DNA from: JADJNW01 sp964517145
GTDB lineage: Bacteria; Bacteroidota; Bacteroidia; Chitinophagales; Saprospiraceae
Assembly (NCBI GenBank): GCA_964517145.1
Contig: CAZFBN010000109.1
Location: 1-19,213 of the forward strand
Reading direction: 5' to 3'
DNA length: 19,213 nt
Shown: positions 6,345-14,374 of the stretch, piece by piece
Numbering within the stretch: position 1 is the stretch's first letter
How the letters are laid out: the number at the start of each line of letters is the position of its first letter
Notes under the pieces: generated by a model
What the model was told of the DNA's origin: nothing
Databases searched by the model: none
What the model saw: the letters and a program-made list of their open reading frames with translations, nothing else
Made by a program: the position numbers and the translations under genes

Positions 6345-6973
6345 AACGAGAGTGAGAGACAAGGAGTGTTCGTAAGAATTACATTTGGATATGGAGGTTA
6401 AGAAAACAACCTATGCAAAGCATTGCTGGTTTGCATAAGTTGCTTTTGACAAAAACGGTGTACGTGTTAAAAAAAACCTTCCTATTGAACTATCGAAGCG
6501 CGCTTTAAAGAGAGACAGGTCCCGTTATGTCCACCACAATGACTTGTGGCCCACGAACAGATAACTGCTCTGGATGAGACAGATTTGTAAATAGCGCGTT
6601 CATAGTTTTGTGTTTAATTGTTTGGGTTAGAGGTTCACTCTAAAAATATAATCAGATTCAAATTTCTTGTGTTGTGTTTGTGCCTGCAAGGTAAAACGAT
6701 CTGCCCGCTTACTCAAGGACAAAAAAAATGAATTACAGCAAGCAGTTTTATGTGGAATTAGGTTGTTGAAATTAAATAAACTATTGAAAATCAATAATTT
6801 AAATTAGTTAAATTCGGCATGTATTTTGCTGGCGATTGCCTATTTTTTCTAATTTCATCAATTAAATTTTATAAAGATTTGAAATTTTAAAAATTCAGTA
6901 AATCTGTCACAGAAGGCGCTAAAACATAGCATTGCATCAATATTGGACCCGCATTGCCAACCCTGATCTCTTT
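6328..6973. other. gene-poor interval of about 650 bases
   Basis: Between the S24 regulator and the 510-residue protein there is no long gene. It contains the 32-codon ORF at 6505-6603 (minus), an 8-bp inverted repeat TATGCAAA/TTTGCATA (6412-6419 and 6430-6437), and an AT-rich part from about 6770 to 6900 with CTATTGAAAATCAATAA at 6781-6797. Other tiny frames, such as a 15-codon plus-strand one at 6391 and a 13-codon one at 6728, have no support beyond being open. Confidence 0.6.
6505..6603 (-). CDS. small ORF, 32-residue peptide of unknown function
   Basis: The minus strand has ATG at 6603 and TAA ending at 6505. The peptide starts MNALFTNLSHPEQLS, has VRGPQVIVVD in the middle and ends TGPVSL. 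It has a polar first half containing an LSHPEQLS helix-like stretch and a hydrophobic, beta-prone second half, a shape seen in short leader-plus-core precursor peptides. The leader just before it (AATTAAACACAAAACT) is the A-rich, SD-less kind typical of Bacteroidota genes. A near-consensus -7 element (TATATTTT, 6651-6644) lies about 45 bases upstream. No modification enzyme or transporter is adjacent. Whether it is translated is unknown; codon choice and leader favour a real gene. Confidence 0.45.
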   Translation of the reverse strand: MNALFTNLSHPEQLSVRGPQVIVVDITGPVSL

Positions 6974-8506
6974 TCATGATTGCACTGGTGTGGCGCGAAA
7001 TTGTTGATAATCGCTTCCAAGTGAGGCAATTACGAAATCCCACAAATCCTCATAAGGAATAATTTCAATGTCATGGGTCTGGCTCGTTACATTCAAAGGG
7101 GTATTTTGCAATTTGTCCAGGTACTGTTTGACCTTGCGCATCACTGCCGAAGGATGAAGGCGCGCAGTAGGCACCTGTAACAACATTTTGATAATGCAAT
7201 TGCTCCTAAAAGTGTCATCCTGACGCAAATAACGCGTACAATATTTTTCTATTGCTTCCATTTTATCCGATAAGGCATTGAACTTCTTTTTATGCAGCAG
7301 CAGCAAAACTTGCGCTATCAAAATCGGGATGTTCATACCACGTTTATCCTTGGAGTAAATAGGCGTTTCATTCAGAAAGCGATTGAGTCGAAAACTGGTG
7401 AAGCGCTTGTCATTCGCTTTGGGTTTAATTTGTTTTATCAATATAAGATAGTGAATATAAGCCTCGTATATCTTCCACATTTCTGCAATGTTAGCAGATA
7501 AAAACTGGAACTGACTTACGCTTACTGCTTCATAAAAAATGGCGTAGGCGCTTTGGTATTCTTTGGCATGTAAAGCCAATAGCAAGTGTAACTCTTGCAT
7601 TTTGAACCAGTTATAATTACCTTCTTCTACAAAAGCCGCGCAGCGTTCCACGGCAGCTTTTCCTTTTTGATATTCTTTTAATTGGGTATAACAAATGATT
7701 TTTTGAAAATAAAAAATTTGCAGAGGCATGTGCGCATCGTAAGCTTTTGATTCAAAAAAATGGATGGCTTCATCGCACATTTCTATCGTTTTGTCGTAGG
7801 CATTTACGCTGCTATAAATCATAGTGCGAATGAGATGCCCACACAAATGCAGCCGGTACGCATCATATTGCTGCATCGGTTCTTTCAATTGATTATAATA
7901 TTCCGTAGCTTTTTCAAAAATATGAGTATTGGCACTTTTTTGATTTACAAAATTGATAATCAAGTCGATATAAAGCGCTTCCGCTTTGTTTTCGATTACC
8001 CAGACTTCCTCATAATATTGATACTCTTTATCATATTGTTTAAATTTTTTAATATCGCCGCGCACAATGCCATAATGTTGCCGCAACAAACTGGTAGCCT
8101 GTAAAGACAAGTCCGTAAACTCATACTTTTTTGCCTCTTTGAGCACCCTTTTTGCCAATGCAATGGCAGATACTTTAGCACTTTTCCCAAAAAGCAGCTT
8201 GGCAGCAGCCCATTCTTTTTGACACTCATAATAAGCCGCCTGGTGAGCCGTGCTGGAAAATTGTTTAAAATCCAGTAAAAAAAGAGCGTTGATGAGCGAT
8301 TTTCGGAGTTTACTTTTTAATTTTTGATAATTGGAGTCGTTGGGCGTGGTATTAAAAAAATGACGAGCCGCTTCTTCATCATTGTTAAACTGATTCTGCA
8401 CCAATCCGCCATAGAAGGCTTGGATGGGTTCTTTTTCCAGAAGAATGGGCAATCCTTCGTCTTTGCTTTTTGCAAGTAATAAAGCTATTTCTCGCAATTC
8501 ACGCAT
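6974..8506 (-). CDS. 510-residue helical (TPR-like) protein, not recognised
   Basis: I do not recognise a named family. The protein is almost entirely predicted helix with no signal peptide or membrane segment, and it is rich in aromatic residues and Lys/Glu. Repeated stretches such as AAYYECQKEWAAAKLLFGKS, EKATEYYNQLKEPMQQYDAYRL and ALHAKEYQSAYAIFYEAV, spaced by some 35-45 residues, look like degenerate tetratricopeptide helices, suggesting a cytoplasmic protein-binding scaffold. No catalytic motif is seen. The start MRELREIALLLAKSKDEGLP is a plausible N-terminus; the only upstream promoter candidate (8733-8705) implies a leader of about 190 bases. It is divergent from the YyaL-like gene and stands alone. 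It is probably a lineage-specific family of Saprospiria-like bacteria (inference). Confidence 0.8.
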   Translation of the reverse strand: MRELREIALLLAKSKDEGLPILLEKEPIQAFYGGLVQNQFNNDEEAARHFFNTTPNDSNYQKLKSKLRKSLINALFLLDFKQFSSTAHQAAYYECQKEWAAAKLLFGKSAKVSAIALAKRVLKEAKKYEFTDLSLQATSLLRQHYGIVRGDIKKFKQYDKEYQYYEEVWVIENKAEALYIDLIINFVNQKSANTHIFEKATEYYNQLKEPMQQYDAYRLHLCGHLIRTMIYSSVNAYDKTIEMCDEAIHFFESKAYDAHMPLQIFYFQKIICYTQLKEYQKGKAAVERCAAFVEEGNYNWFKMQELHLLLALHAKEYQSAYAIFYEAVSVSQFQFLSANIAEMWKIYEAYIHYLILIKQIKPKANDKRFTSFRLNRFLNETPIYSKDKRGMNIPILIAQVLLLLHKKKFNALSDKMEAIEKYCTRYLRQDDTFRSNCIIKMLLQVPTARLHPSAVMRKVKQYLDKLQNTPLNVTSQTHDIEIIPYEDLWDFVIASLGSDYQQFRATPVQS

Positions 8507-8704
8507 AAAGTTTGCGGAGTTTTAACGGGTTTGTAAAAATTGTAAATAAGGAGTCGGGCAGTTTGATAGTCAATAGCCAAAAAAACTATTGAATTGATAA
8601 TCAATAAATTTTAATGGAGTTTAAGTTTGTTCGCTTACTGTGATAAAATTTTTCCCTTTTGTAATATGATCCGCATTGTAAAAAAGTACCCCTGGCTTTA
8701 GTAA

Positions 8705-8733
8705 CAAAGATATTAAAAATTAAATATTTGCAA
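8705..8733 (-). promoter_or_regulatory. candidate promoter for the 510-residue protein gene
   Basis: The minus strand has TTG at 8733-8731, an 18-base spacer and TATCTTTG at 8712-8705. The predicted start near 8699 leaves a leader of about 190 bases that contains both AT hairpins of this gap before the ATG at 8506. Confidence 0.5.
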
Positions 8734-8766
8734 CTAATGAATTGCAACTTCTCTTTTGGTAAAAAA

Positions 8767-8844
8767 ATGAGGCATTTTTTAAGGAAAATACGAGGGAATG
8801 GGAACGGGCAGCAACAAGCCGAAAGTTTTTCTGTTCTTGAATAA
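8767..8844 (+). CDS. possible 25-residue upstream ORF
   Basis: ATG at 8767 and TAA at 8842-8844 enclose 25 codons, beginning MRHFLRKIRGNGNG and ending SFSVLE: a basic amphipathic start, a Gly/Asn linker and an acidic end. It lies 26 bases before the YyaL-like gene, so it could be a leader or a small protein in the same transcript. The only support is position and composition; chance is likely enough that confidence is low. Confidence 0.2.
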   Translation: MRHFLRKIRGNGNGQQQAESFSVLE

Positions 8845-8870
8845 AAAGGGCACTCCTTAATCAAAATTAC

Positions 8871-10922
8871 ATGAACCGCTTACAGTACGAAACAAGTCCT
8901 TATTTACTGCAACACGCTCATAATCCGGTAGATTGGTATGCCTGGAAGCCTGAAGCTTTTGAAACTGCTCGCCGCGAAAACAAACCAATTTTGGTGAGCA
9001 TTGGGTATTCTACATGCCATTGGTGTCACGTCATGGAGCGCGAATCCTTTGAGAATGAGGATGTTGCAGCGTTTATGAACGAACATTTTGTCAATATAAA
9101 AGTGGATCGGGAAGAGCGCCCCGACGTGGACGCGATCCACATGGAAGCTTGTCAGGTGATTTCCGGTTCGGGGGGCTGGCCCCTCAATTGTTTTTTGACA
9201 CCCGATGGACGCCCGTTTTTCGCAGGCACTTACTATCCGCCTCAACCTGCGTACAATCGGCCTTCGTGGATTCAGGTTTTGCACAGCATGTTGCACCATT
9301 TTCGCGATAGGAGAGCGGTGGTGGAGGATCAAGCCAATCGATTGATTGAAATTATCAAAAGTTCGGAAACCGTTTTTTTAGGCGATGCGCTGACCCAGGA
9401 AAATCAACGTTTGCTTTTTACGCCGGTGACTTTGCAAAATATTTATTTTCAGTTAGAAAAGCGTTTTGATCGGGAAAATGGCGGTTTTGGCGGTGCGCCC
9501 AAATTTCCGGGCAGCATGTCTTTAGAATTTTTATTACAATATCATTATTTTTTACATGAAGCCGAAGCGCTCGATCATGTCGAATTTTCGCTGGAGCAAA
9601 TGATTCACGGCGGTATTTATGATCAGTTGGGTGGTGGCTTTGCCCGTTATGCGACGGATGCCGAGTGGCTGGTGCCGCATTTTGAAAAAATGTTGTATGA
9701 TAATGCCTTGTTAGTGAGCTTGTTAAGTGATGTTTATCGCATTGCAAAAAAAGAAATATATCGAGAAACCATAGAGGAAACCCTCACCTTTATTGAACGG
9801 GAAATGACCAGTGCAGACGGCGGTTTTTATTCTGCCTTGGATGCAGATAGCGAGGGCGTTGAAGGAAAATATTATGTTTGGAGTAAAGCGGAAGTTGATG
9901 CAGTGTTGGGAGAAGCGGCAGCATTGTTCAGCGATTTTTATGATGTGACGGAAGGCGGAAATTGGGAGGAGACCAATATTTTGTGGCGAGCGCAAAGCTA
10001 TGAGGCATATGCAGCGGCAAATGGAATGAATGTTGCGGATTTAAAAAATCAGTTAAAAACCCAACGCGAACAATTATTTGCCATTCGGCAAAAGCGGGTG
10101 CGTCCGGGTTTGGATGATAAAATGTTGCTCGATTGGAACGCTTTAATGACAACGGCTTACGCCAAAGCTTACATGGCGCTGGGCAATCCAAGTTATAAGG
10201 CAGCAGCGGAAAAAAATCTTTACTTTTTATTAGAAAATTTGCAACAGGCTGATGGTCAGGCATTTTTTCATACCTACAAAGCGGGCAGAGCGCAGTACGA
10301 CGCTTTTTTGGATGACTACGCGAATTTGATCGAAGCCATGCTGCAGGTTTATACCATCAATTTTGATTTAAAATTATTAGAACGTGCCAAAACCCTGACC
10401 GACTTTGTGTTGGCGCATTTTCAGGATGCAGAAAGTGGTTTGTTCTTTTTTACTTCTGAAAATCAGCAAGATATCTTGTTGAGGCGCAAGGAGTTGTATG
10501 ACAATGCTACGCCTTCCGGCAACTCGACGATGATTCGAAATTTGTTAAAACTAGCCATTTTAGTCAATCGCCCCGACTACAAAGAAACCGCTGTGACGAT
10601 GCTCAAAGCCATGCGTGATGCGGTAGAGCGCTATCCTGCCTCGTTTGCGCGTTGGGCTACGGCTATGGTGCCCCTGGTATTTCCGCCGCCCGAAATTGCC
10701 ATTGTGGGCGAACAAGCACTGCAATTGGCAAATGACATGAATCAACATTATATTCCGAATAAAATTATGATGGCGGCATCACAAGCATTGGCAGCATACC
10801 CGCTTTTGGCGGATCGAAATGCAAGCGGCGAGACAAACATTTATATTTGTAGAGACTATGCCTGTCAATTACCCGTTAAAACTGTTGAAGAAGCGACAAA
10901 ATTGTTAGATATTGTAGTATAA
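8871..10922 (+). CDS. thioredoxin-domain protein of the YyaL/SSP411 (DUF255) family
   Basis: The protein has 683 residues, the usual full length. The N-terminal thioredoxin-like domain (about 1-165) opens with the family hallmark NRLQYETSPYLLQHAHNPVDWYAW and carries CHWC at Cys49-Cys52. GGWPLNCFLTPDGRPFFAGTYYPP follows, where the cis-proline of the fold lies. The remainder is an (alpha/alpha) barrel related to N-acylglucosamine 2-epimerase-like and glycoside hydrolase folds, with GGIYDQLGGGFARYATDAEWLVPHFEKMLYDNA and DDKMLLDWNALM as signature blocks. It has no signal peptide, so it is cytoplasmic. The biochemical activity of the family is not settled. No consensus promoter was found, and it may share a transcript with porP/sprF, whose ATG is 49 bases downstream. 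Confidence 0.93.
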   Translation: MNRLQYETSPYLLQHAHNPVDWYAWKPEAFETARRENKPILVSIGYSTCHWCHVMERESFENEDVAAFMNEHFVNIKVDREERPDVDAIHMEACQVISGSGGWPLNCFLTPDGRPFFAGTYYPPQPAYNRPSWIQVLHSMLHHFRDRRAVVEDQANRLIEIIKSSETVFLGDALTQENQRLLFTPVTLQNIYFQLEKRFDRENGGFGGAPKFPGSMSLEFLLQYHYFLHEAEALDHVEFSLEQMIHGGIYDQLGGGFARYATDAEWLVPHFEKMLYDNALLVSLLSDVYRIAKKEIYRETIEETLTFIEREMTSADGGFYSALDADSEGVEGKYYVWSKAEVDAVLGEAAALFSDFYDVTEGGNWEETNILWRAQSYEAYAAANGMNVADLKNQLKTQREQLFAIRQKRVRPGLDDKMLLDWNALMTTAYAKAYMALGNPSYKAAAEKNLYFLLENLQQADGQAFFHTYKAGRAQYDAFLDDYANLIEAMLQVYTINFDLKLLERAKTLTDFVLAHFQDAESGLFFFTSENQQDILLRRKELYDNATPSGNSTMIRNLLKLAILVNRPDYKETAVTMLKAMRDAVERYPASFARWATAMVPLVFPPPEIAIVGEQALQLANDMNQHYIPNKIMMAASQALAAYPLLADRNASGETNIYICRDYACQLPVKTVEEATKLLDIVV

Positions 10923-10970
10923 TATTGTGATAATGGGAAATGCTACAATCATATTAAATTACAATCGCAT

Positions 10971-11936
10971 ATGAGGCAATTTTCTACTTTTTTCTTTTTG
11001 ATAATAACTTTTCATTTCTTGCATGCGCAGCAGCCCGCGCAGTATAGCCTTTATATGTTGAATCCGATGGCTTGGAATCCGGCATATGTGGGGTTGGATA
11101 ACTCCTTGATTATCACCGGTGTATTTCGTAAGCAGTGGACCAATCTGGCGGGTAGTCCTACCACTCAAAACCTCAGTGCGCACATGCCTTTGTATCTGTT
11201 GGGCGGTGGAGTAGGGGTGAACGTGGAAAATGATGCCCTGGGTGCTCAACGTTTGACATCGGCTTCGCTGGCGTATGCTTTTCACAAAGAGTTGGGCAGC
11301 GGCACGCTTTCTATCGGCGCGAGCGGCGGCATCGTGCAGCGGCTGCTGGATGGCTCCAAAATTCGGACGCCTGATGGGCAATACATTGAACCGGGTAATT
11401 ACAATCATGAAGATATTTTGCTGCCCTTGGCGAGTGAAACTGCGAATGTACCTACTTTTCACGCTGGCGTTTATTTTGCAAATGACTGGTTGGATGTTGG
11501 TTTTTCGGTAAGAAACATCACCGAGCCAGCAACGGATTTTAGCACCGTCAGCTTACAACTCAATCGAAGCCTGAATTTCAATCTCGGCCTTCATTTGGAT
11601 GTATTTGAAAATTTTACCCTGCATCCATTTGCGCTGGTGCGTTCTGACCTGACCCAAACCCAAACAGATTTTTCTGTTATCATGCGTTACAACGACAATA
11701 TCTTCGGAGGGGCATCGTTAAGAGGGTATAATTCTAACAGCCTGGATGCGGTGGCGCTCCTGGCGGGCTTCAAGCTGAACGAGAACTGGACCCTGGCTTA
11801 TGGGTACGATTTGACGATGTCCGATCTAAGTACTGTGAGCAACGGCTCGCATGAGATTAGTTTGAATTATAATTTGAACAAAATCATCGGCAAGGGGCGT
11901 CCGCCAAAAATTATTTATAACCCTCGCTCGCTCTAA
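10971..11936 (+). CDS. porP: PorP/SprF family type IX secretion outer-membrane protein
   Basis: The protein has 321 residues. A signal peptide at about 1-19 (hydrophobic core FFFLIITFHFL, cleavage after HA) is followed by the family hallmark QQPAQYSLYMLNPMAWNPAYVGL and then FRKQWTNLAGSPTTQNLSAHMPL. The rest alternates as an outer-membrane beta barrel (GVGVNVENDALGAQ, ASLAYAF, FNLGLHLDVFENF, NWTLAYGYDLTMSD). In the T9SS, PorP/SprF proteins sit in the outer membrane, where they link substrates or PorE-type anchors to the system. Position directly before gldK matches porP-porK-porL-porM-porN of Porphyromonas. Many Bacteroidota have several paralogues, each tied to a large secreted protein; this one is likely the core copy because of its location. 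Confidence 0.93.
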   Translation: MRQFSTFFFLIITFHFLHAQQPAQYSLYMLNPMAWNPAYVGLDNSLIITGVFRKQWTNLAGSPTTQNLSAHMPLYLLGGGVGVNVENDALGAQRLTSASLAYAFHKELGSGTLSIGASGGIVQRLLDGSKIRTPDGQYIEPGNYNHEDILLPLASETANVPTFHAGVYFANDWLDVGFSVRNITEPATDFSTVSLQLNRSLNFNLGLHLDVFENFTLHPFALVRSDLTQTQTDFSVIMRYNDNIFGGASLRGYNSNSLDAVALLAGFKLNENWTLAYGYDLTMSDLSTVSNGSHEISLNYNLNKIIGKGRPPKIIYNPRSL

Positions 11937-12185
11937 GCATTATAAAAAAAAATGGCGAAAAAGCGTAAAGTATTTAGGATAAATAATCGGTTTTAACTTA
12001 TTTTTTCGCTGTTAAAGAAATACTAAACCCGTGTACAATGGCGTTCAAATTTTGCTTTAAAAAAAGCCAAGTGCCCCATTGAAAGTTAAATTAATCGATG
12101 CGTTTTTAAAATATTAATAAACCAGCTATATTTACGTCGCTTTGGCAAATTTTTACTTAATCTGAAGGAAAACTCTGGTGTTCAT

Positions 12186-13433
12186 ATGAAAAATGTAGTT
12201 AGACTCTCACTGGCTCTCCTAGTGTTAGCCCTCTATTCATGCGGCAGCCGCGAAACCGGACAATTGACCGGCGCGATGGATCGCCCAAGTTGGAAAGGTA
12301 TCAATCCTTTCGGTATGGTATATGTTCCCTCCGGAACCCTGCACATTGGTCCGAGCGACCAGGACGTGAGCAATACGTTTGTGCAGCGCCAGAAAGCCAT
12401 TTCTATTCAAGGCTTTTACATGGATGATACCGAAATTACAAACAATGAGTATCGTCAATTCGTAGAATGGGTACGCGACTCGTTGGCACTGACGTATCTG
12501 GGACTTTTTGACCCGGAGTATGAAGACGAAGAACGTGTGGACTGGGATTCGAGAAGAGACATTGAATGGGAAAGCGAAGAATTGCAAGACCTTTTCTATC
12601 AAGGGGACGATAAGTTCGCCGGTAAAACAGAACTGGACGTCAGCAAAATGGTCTATGAGTACCAGTGGAAAGACTGGCAAAAGGCAGCGCATGACCGTGG
12701 CAATGGTCCACGTACTGCCTTGATTAAAAAGAAAAAAGTCAATATCTATCCAGATACTTTGTGCTGGATTCGTGACTTTGCTTATTCTTACAATGAGCCA
12801 ATGACCCGAAATTATTTCTGGCACCCGGCATTTGATGATTATCCTGTGGTGGGTGTGGACTGGAATATGGCGAGTGCCTTCTGCTACTGGCGCACCAATC
12901 TTTGGAATGAGTACCAAAACAGCCGCGGTGATGGGGTTAATACGGAAGACTTCCGTTTGCCAACAGAATTTGAGTGGGAGTACGCTGCTCGCGGCGGTCA
13001 CGACCTGGCGCCTTATCCTTGGGGTGGCTACTACGTGCGCAATGCAAAAGGCTGTTTGTTGGCAAACTTCAAACCTGGACGCGGTAACTATCCAGAAGAC
13101 GGTGGTCAATACACGGTGAAAGCAGATGCTTACTTCCCCAATGATTATGGTCTTTATAATATGGCAGGTAACGTATCAGAATGGACGGTAACGGCTTATT
13201 ATGAAAATGCCTACTCTTTCATGCACGATCTGAACCCGGATATTCGTTATGATGCCGAAGATGATGATCCAGAAGCTTATAAGCGCAAAGTGGTGCGAGG
13301 TGGCTCTTGGAAGGACATCATGCACTTCATCCAAACGGGTACGCGTGCGTATGAGTATCAGGATACCACCAAATCTTATGTTGGTTTCCGTTGCGTACTT
13401 ACATTCTTGGGTCGTTCTATTAATGACTTTTAA
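12186..13433 (+). CDS. gldK: GldK/PorK, T9SS ring lipoprotein
   Basis: The protein has 415 residues. A lipoprotein signal (MKNVVRLSLALLVLALYSC) puts the acylated Cys at position 19, as in GldK/PorK. The body is a formylglycine-generating-enzyme/sulfatase-modifying-factor fold: YVPSGTLHIGPSD, FYMDDTEITNNEYRQF, RLPTEFEWEYAARGG, MAGNVSEWT, VVRGGSWKD and VGFRCV in order. In the T9SS this fold is structural, not enzymatic: PorK/GldK lipoproteins associate with PorN/GldN to form the large periplasmic ring under the outer membrane. The 249-base gap upstream has a weak -7 candidate (TATATTTA, 12127-12134) and a GAAGGAAAA stretch before the ATG. An intrinsic terminator follows the gene. Confidence 0.96.
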   Translation: MKNVVRLSLALLVLALYSCGSRETGQLTGAMDRPSWKGINPFGMVYVPSGTLHIGPSDQDVSNTFVQRQKAISIQGFYMDDTEITNNEYRQFVEWVRDSLALTYLGLFDPEYEDEERVDWDSRRDIEWESEELQDLFYQGDDKFAGKTELDVSKMVYEYQWKDWQKAAHDRGNGPRTALIKKKKVNIYPDTLCWIRDFAYSYNEPMTRNYFWHPAFDDYPVVGVDWNMASAFCYWRTNLWNEYQNSRGDGVNTEDFRLPTEFEWEYAARGGHDLAPYPWGGYYVRNAKGCLLANFKPGRGNYPEDGGQYTVKADAYFPNDYGLYNMAGNVSEWTVTAYYENAYSFMHDLNPDIRYDAEDDDPEAYKRKVVRGGSWKDIMHFIQTGTRAYEYQDTTKSYVGFRCVLTFLGRSINDF

Positions 13434-13454
13434 TCATTCCTTATCATAAAACAC

Positions 13455-13500
13455 AATATGGATATTGCACCCGACGTTGCAGTATCCATATTTTCTTTTT
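13455..13500 (+). terminator. intrinsic terminator after gldK
   Basis: A 15-bp stem, 13455-13469 with 13478-13492, all paired if one T-G is counted, has an 8-base loop and is followed by TTCTTTTT. The outer arm is AATATGGATA with TATCCATATT. It stands 21 bases past the gldK stop. Confidence 0.85.
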
Positions 13501-13683
13501 CCACCCTTTTTAAAAAGTGGCGCAGCGAAAGCGACACAGCAGTGTGAGGAAACAGAATGTTAATTGCTTAAAATTTTTTTTGACAAGGTGTAACTTTTAA
13601 AATATACCGCATTATAAAAGTGGTTTTTGAATCCAATCGTTGTTTTCATCAAACTAATTATTAAACGTAAAAAGATTATCACA

Positions 13684-14316
13684 ATGAGTTTCTTAAAAAG
13701 CAAAGGTTTCAAGTACATTAAAAACTTTATCATCGGTGTAGGTGCAGCGTTAGTATTGGCAGGAGCGCTTTTCAAAATTCAGTCTTGGGAAGGTGCAGAA
13801 TTGATGCTGACAGTGGGGATGTTGACGGAGGCATTTATCTTCTTGTTCTTAGGCTTGATTGGTCCAGACCCTGATTATTACTGGAATAAACTTTATCCAG
13901 GTTTGGATGATTATAATGCACAAATTGCACCGGTTACAGCTGGTCCTACTACCTTGAGCAGCCCAATGCAACAATTGCCACAGCTGAATGGCGAAATCGT
14001 AGAACGTCAATTGGGTGGTATGTTGGTAGAATTGCAAAACATGTCTCGCAGCTTGTCTTCGCTTAAAGCATTACAAGAAGTAGATTTTAGCGGTACGAGC
14101 GACCAAATTAAGTCAATGAGCAATTTTTATGCAAAACTGAACGAAGCAATGGCTGACCTGAGCGATTCGCTGGAAGATACCAAAGTTTACAAAGATCAGT
14201 TGGGTGCTTTGAATCGCAACCTGGGCAACCTGAACAACACATACAGCGCGCTGAACTCTGTATATGGCAATGTCATCTCTGCAATGGCTGGTGTAAGCAG
14301 ATACCAACAGCAATAA
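13684..14316 (+). CDS. gldL: GldL/PorL, T9SS inner-membrane motor subunit
   Basis: The protein has 210 residues from the ATG at 13684; the open frame upstream to 13627 lacks a good start. Two membrane helices are evident at about 13-31 (NFIIGVGAALVLAGALF) and 39-59 (ELMLTVGMLTEAFIFLFLGLI), followed by the family signature GPDPDYYWNKLYPGLDDY and a cytoplasmic helical tail with heptad-like patterns. Glu49 inside the second helix corresponds to the buried acidic residue implicated in proton-driven motor function in Flavobacterium GldL. GldL pentamers surround a GldM dimer in the inner membrane and power secretion and gliding. It is separated from gldK by a terminator and 250 bases, and followed by gldM after 58 bases with no terminator. 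Confidence 0.96.
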   Translation: MSFLKSKGFKYIKNFIIGVGAALVLAGALFKIQSWEGAELMLTVGMLTEAFIFLFLGLIGPDPDYYWNKLYPGLDDYNAQIAPVTAGPTTLSSPMQQLPQLNGEIVERQLGGMLVELQNMSRSLSSLKALQEVDFSGTSDQIKSMSNFYAKLNEAMADLSDSLEDTKVYKDQLGALNRNLGNLNNTYSALNSVYGNVISAMAGVSRYQQQ

Positions 14317-14374
14317 TTGATGGATTTTATTTTTCACTGCTAATTGTTTCTTTAATCTTTAAAAGCAGAATATT

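Larger units (their letters stand above)
8507..8870. other. 364-base divergent intergenic region
   Basis: This AT-rich gap holds two adjacent hairpins, TCAATAG/CTATTGA (about 8572-8592) and ATTGAT/ATCAAT (about 8592-8604), a minus-strand promoter candidate (8733-8705), two TTGCAA palindromes 13 bases apart (8729-8734 and 8742-8747), and a 25-codon plus-strand ORF (8767-8844) just before the next gene. An 87-codon minus-strand open frame across it is not convincing. Confidence 0.5.

Noticed and set aside
6412..6437. TATGCAAA/TTTGCATA inverted repeat
   Set aside because: Possible regulatory site but isolated, AT-rich and without a gene start near it; noted only in the interval description.
6858..6977. 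39-codon minus-strand ORF whose ATG overlaps the stop of the 510-residue protein (ATGA)
   Set aside because: The overlap looks like translational coupling, but the peptide is Cys/Phe-rich in an AT-rich stretch with no family resemblance, and it reads on from a longer out-of-frame shadow of the upstream gene.
8601..8864. 87-codon minus-strand open frame across the divergent gap
   Set aside because: Its composition is not protein-like, and a TATCTTTG promoter element on the same strand lies inside it.
11955..12009. GCGAAAAA/TTTTTCGC inverted repeat after porP/sprF
   Set aside because: The loop is about 39 bases and no T tract follows, so it is weak as a terminator and not worth a feature.
12237..13109. 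290-codon minus-strand open frame
   Set aside because: It is entirely antisense to gldK, whose conserved motifs explain the sequence.
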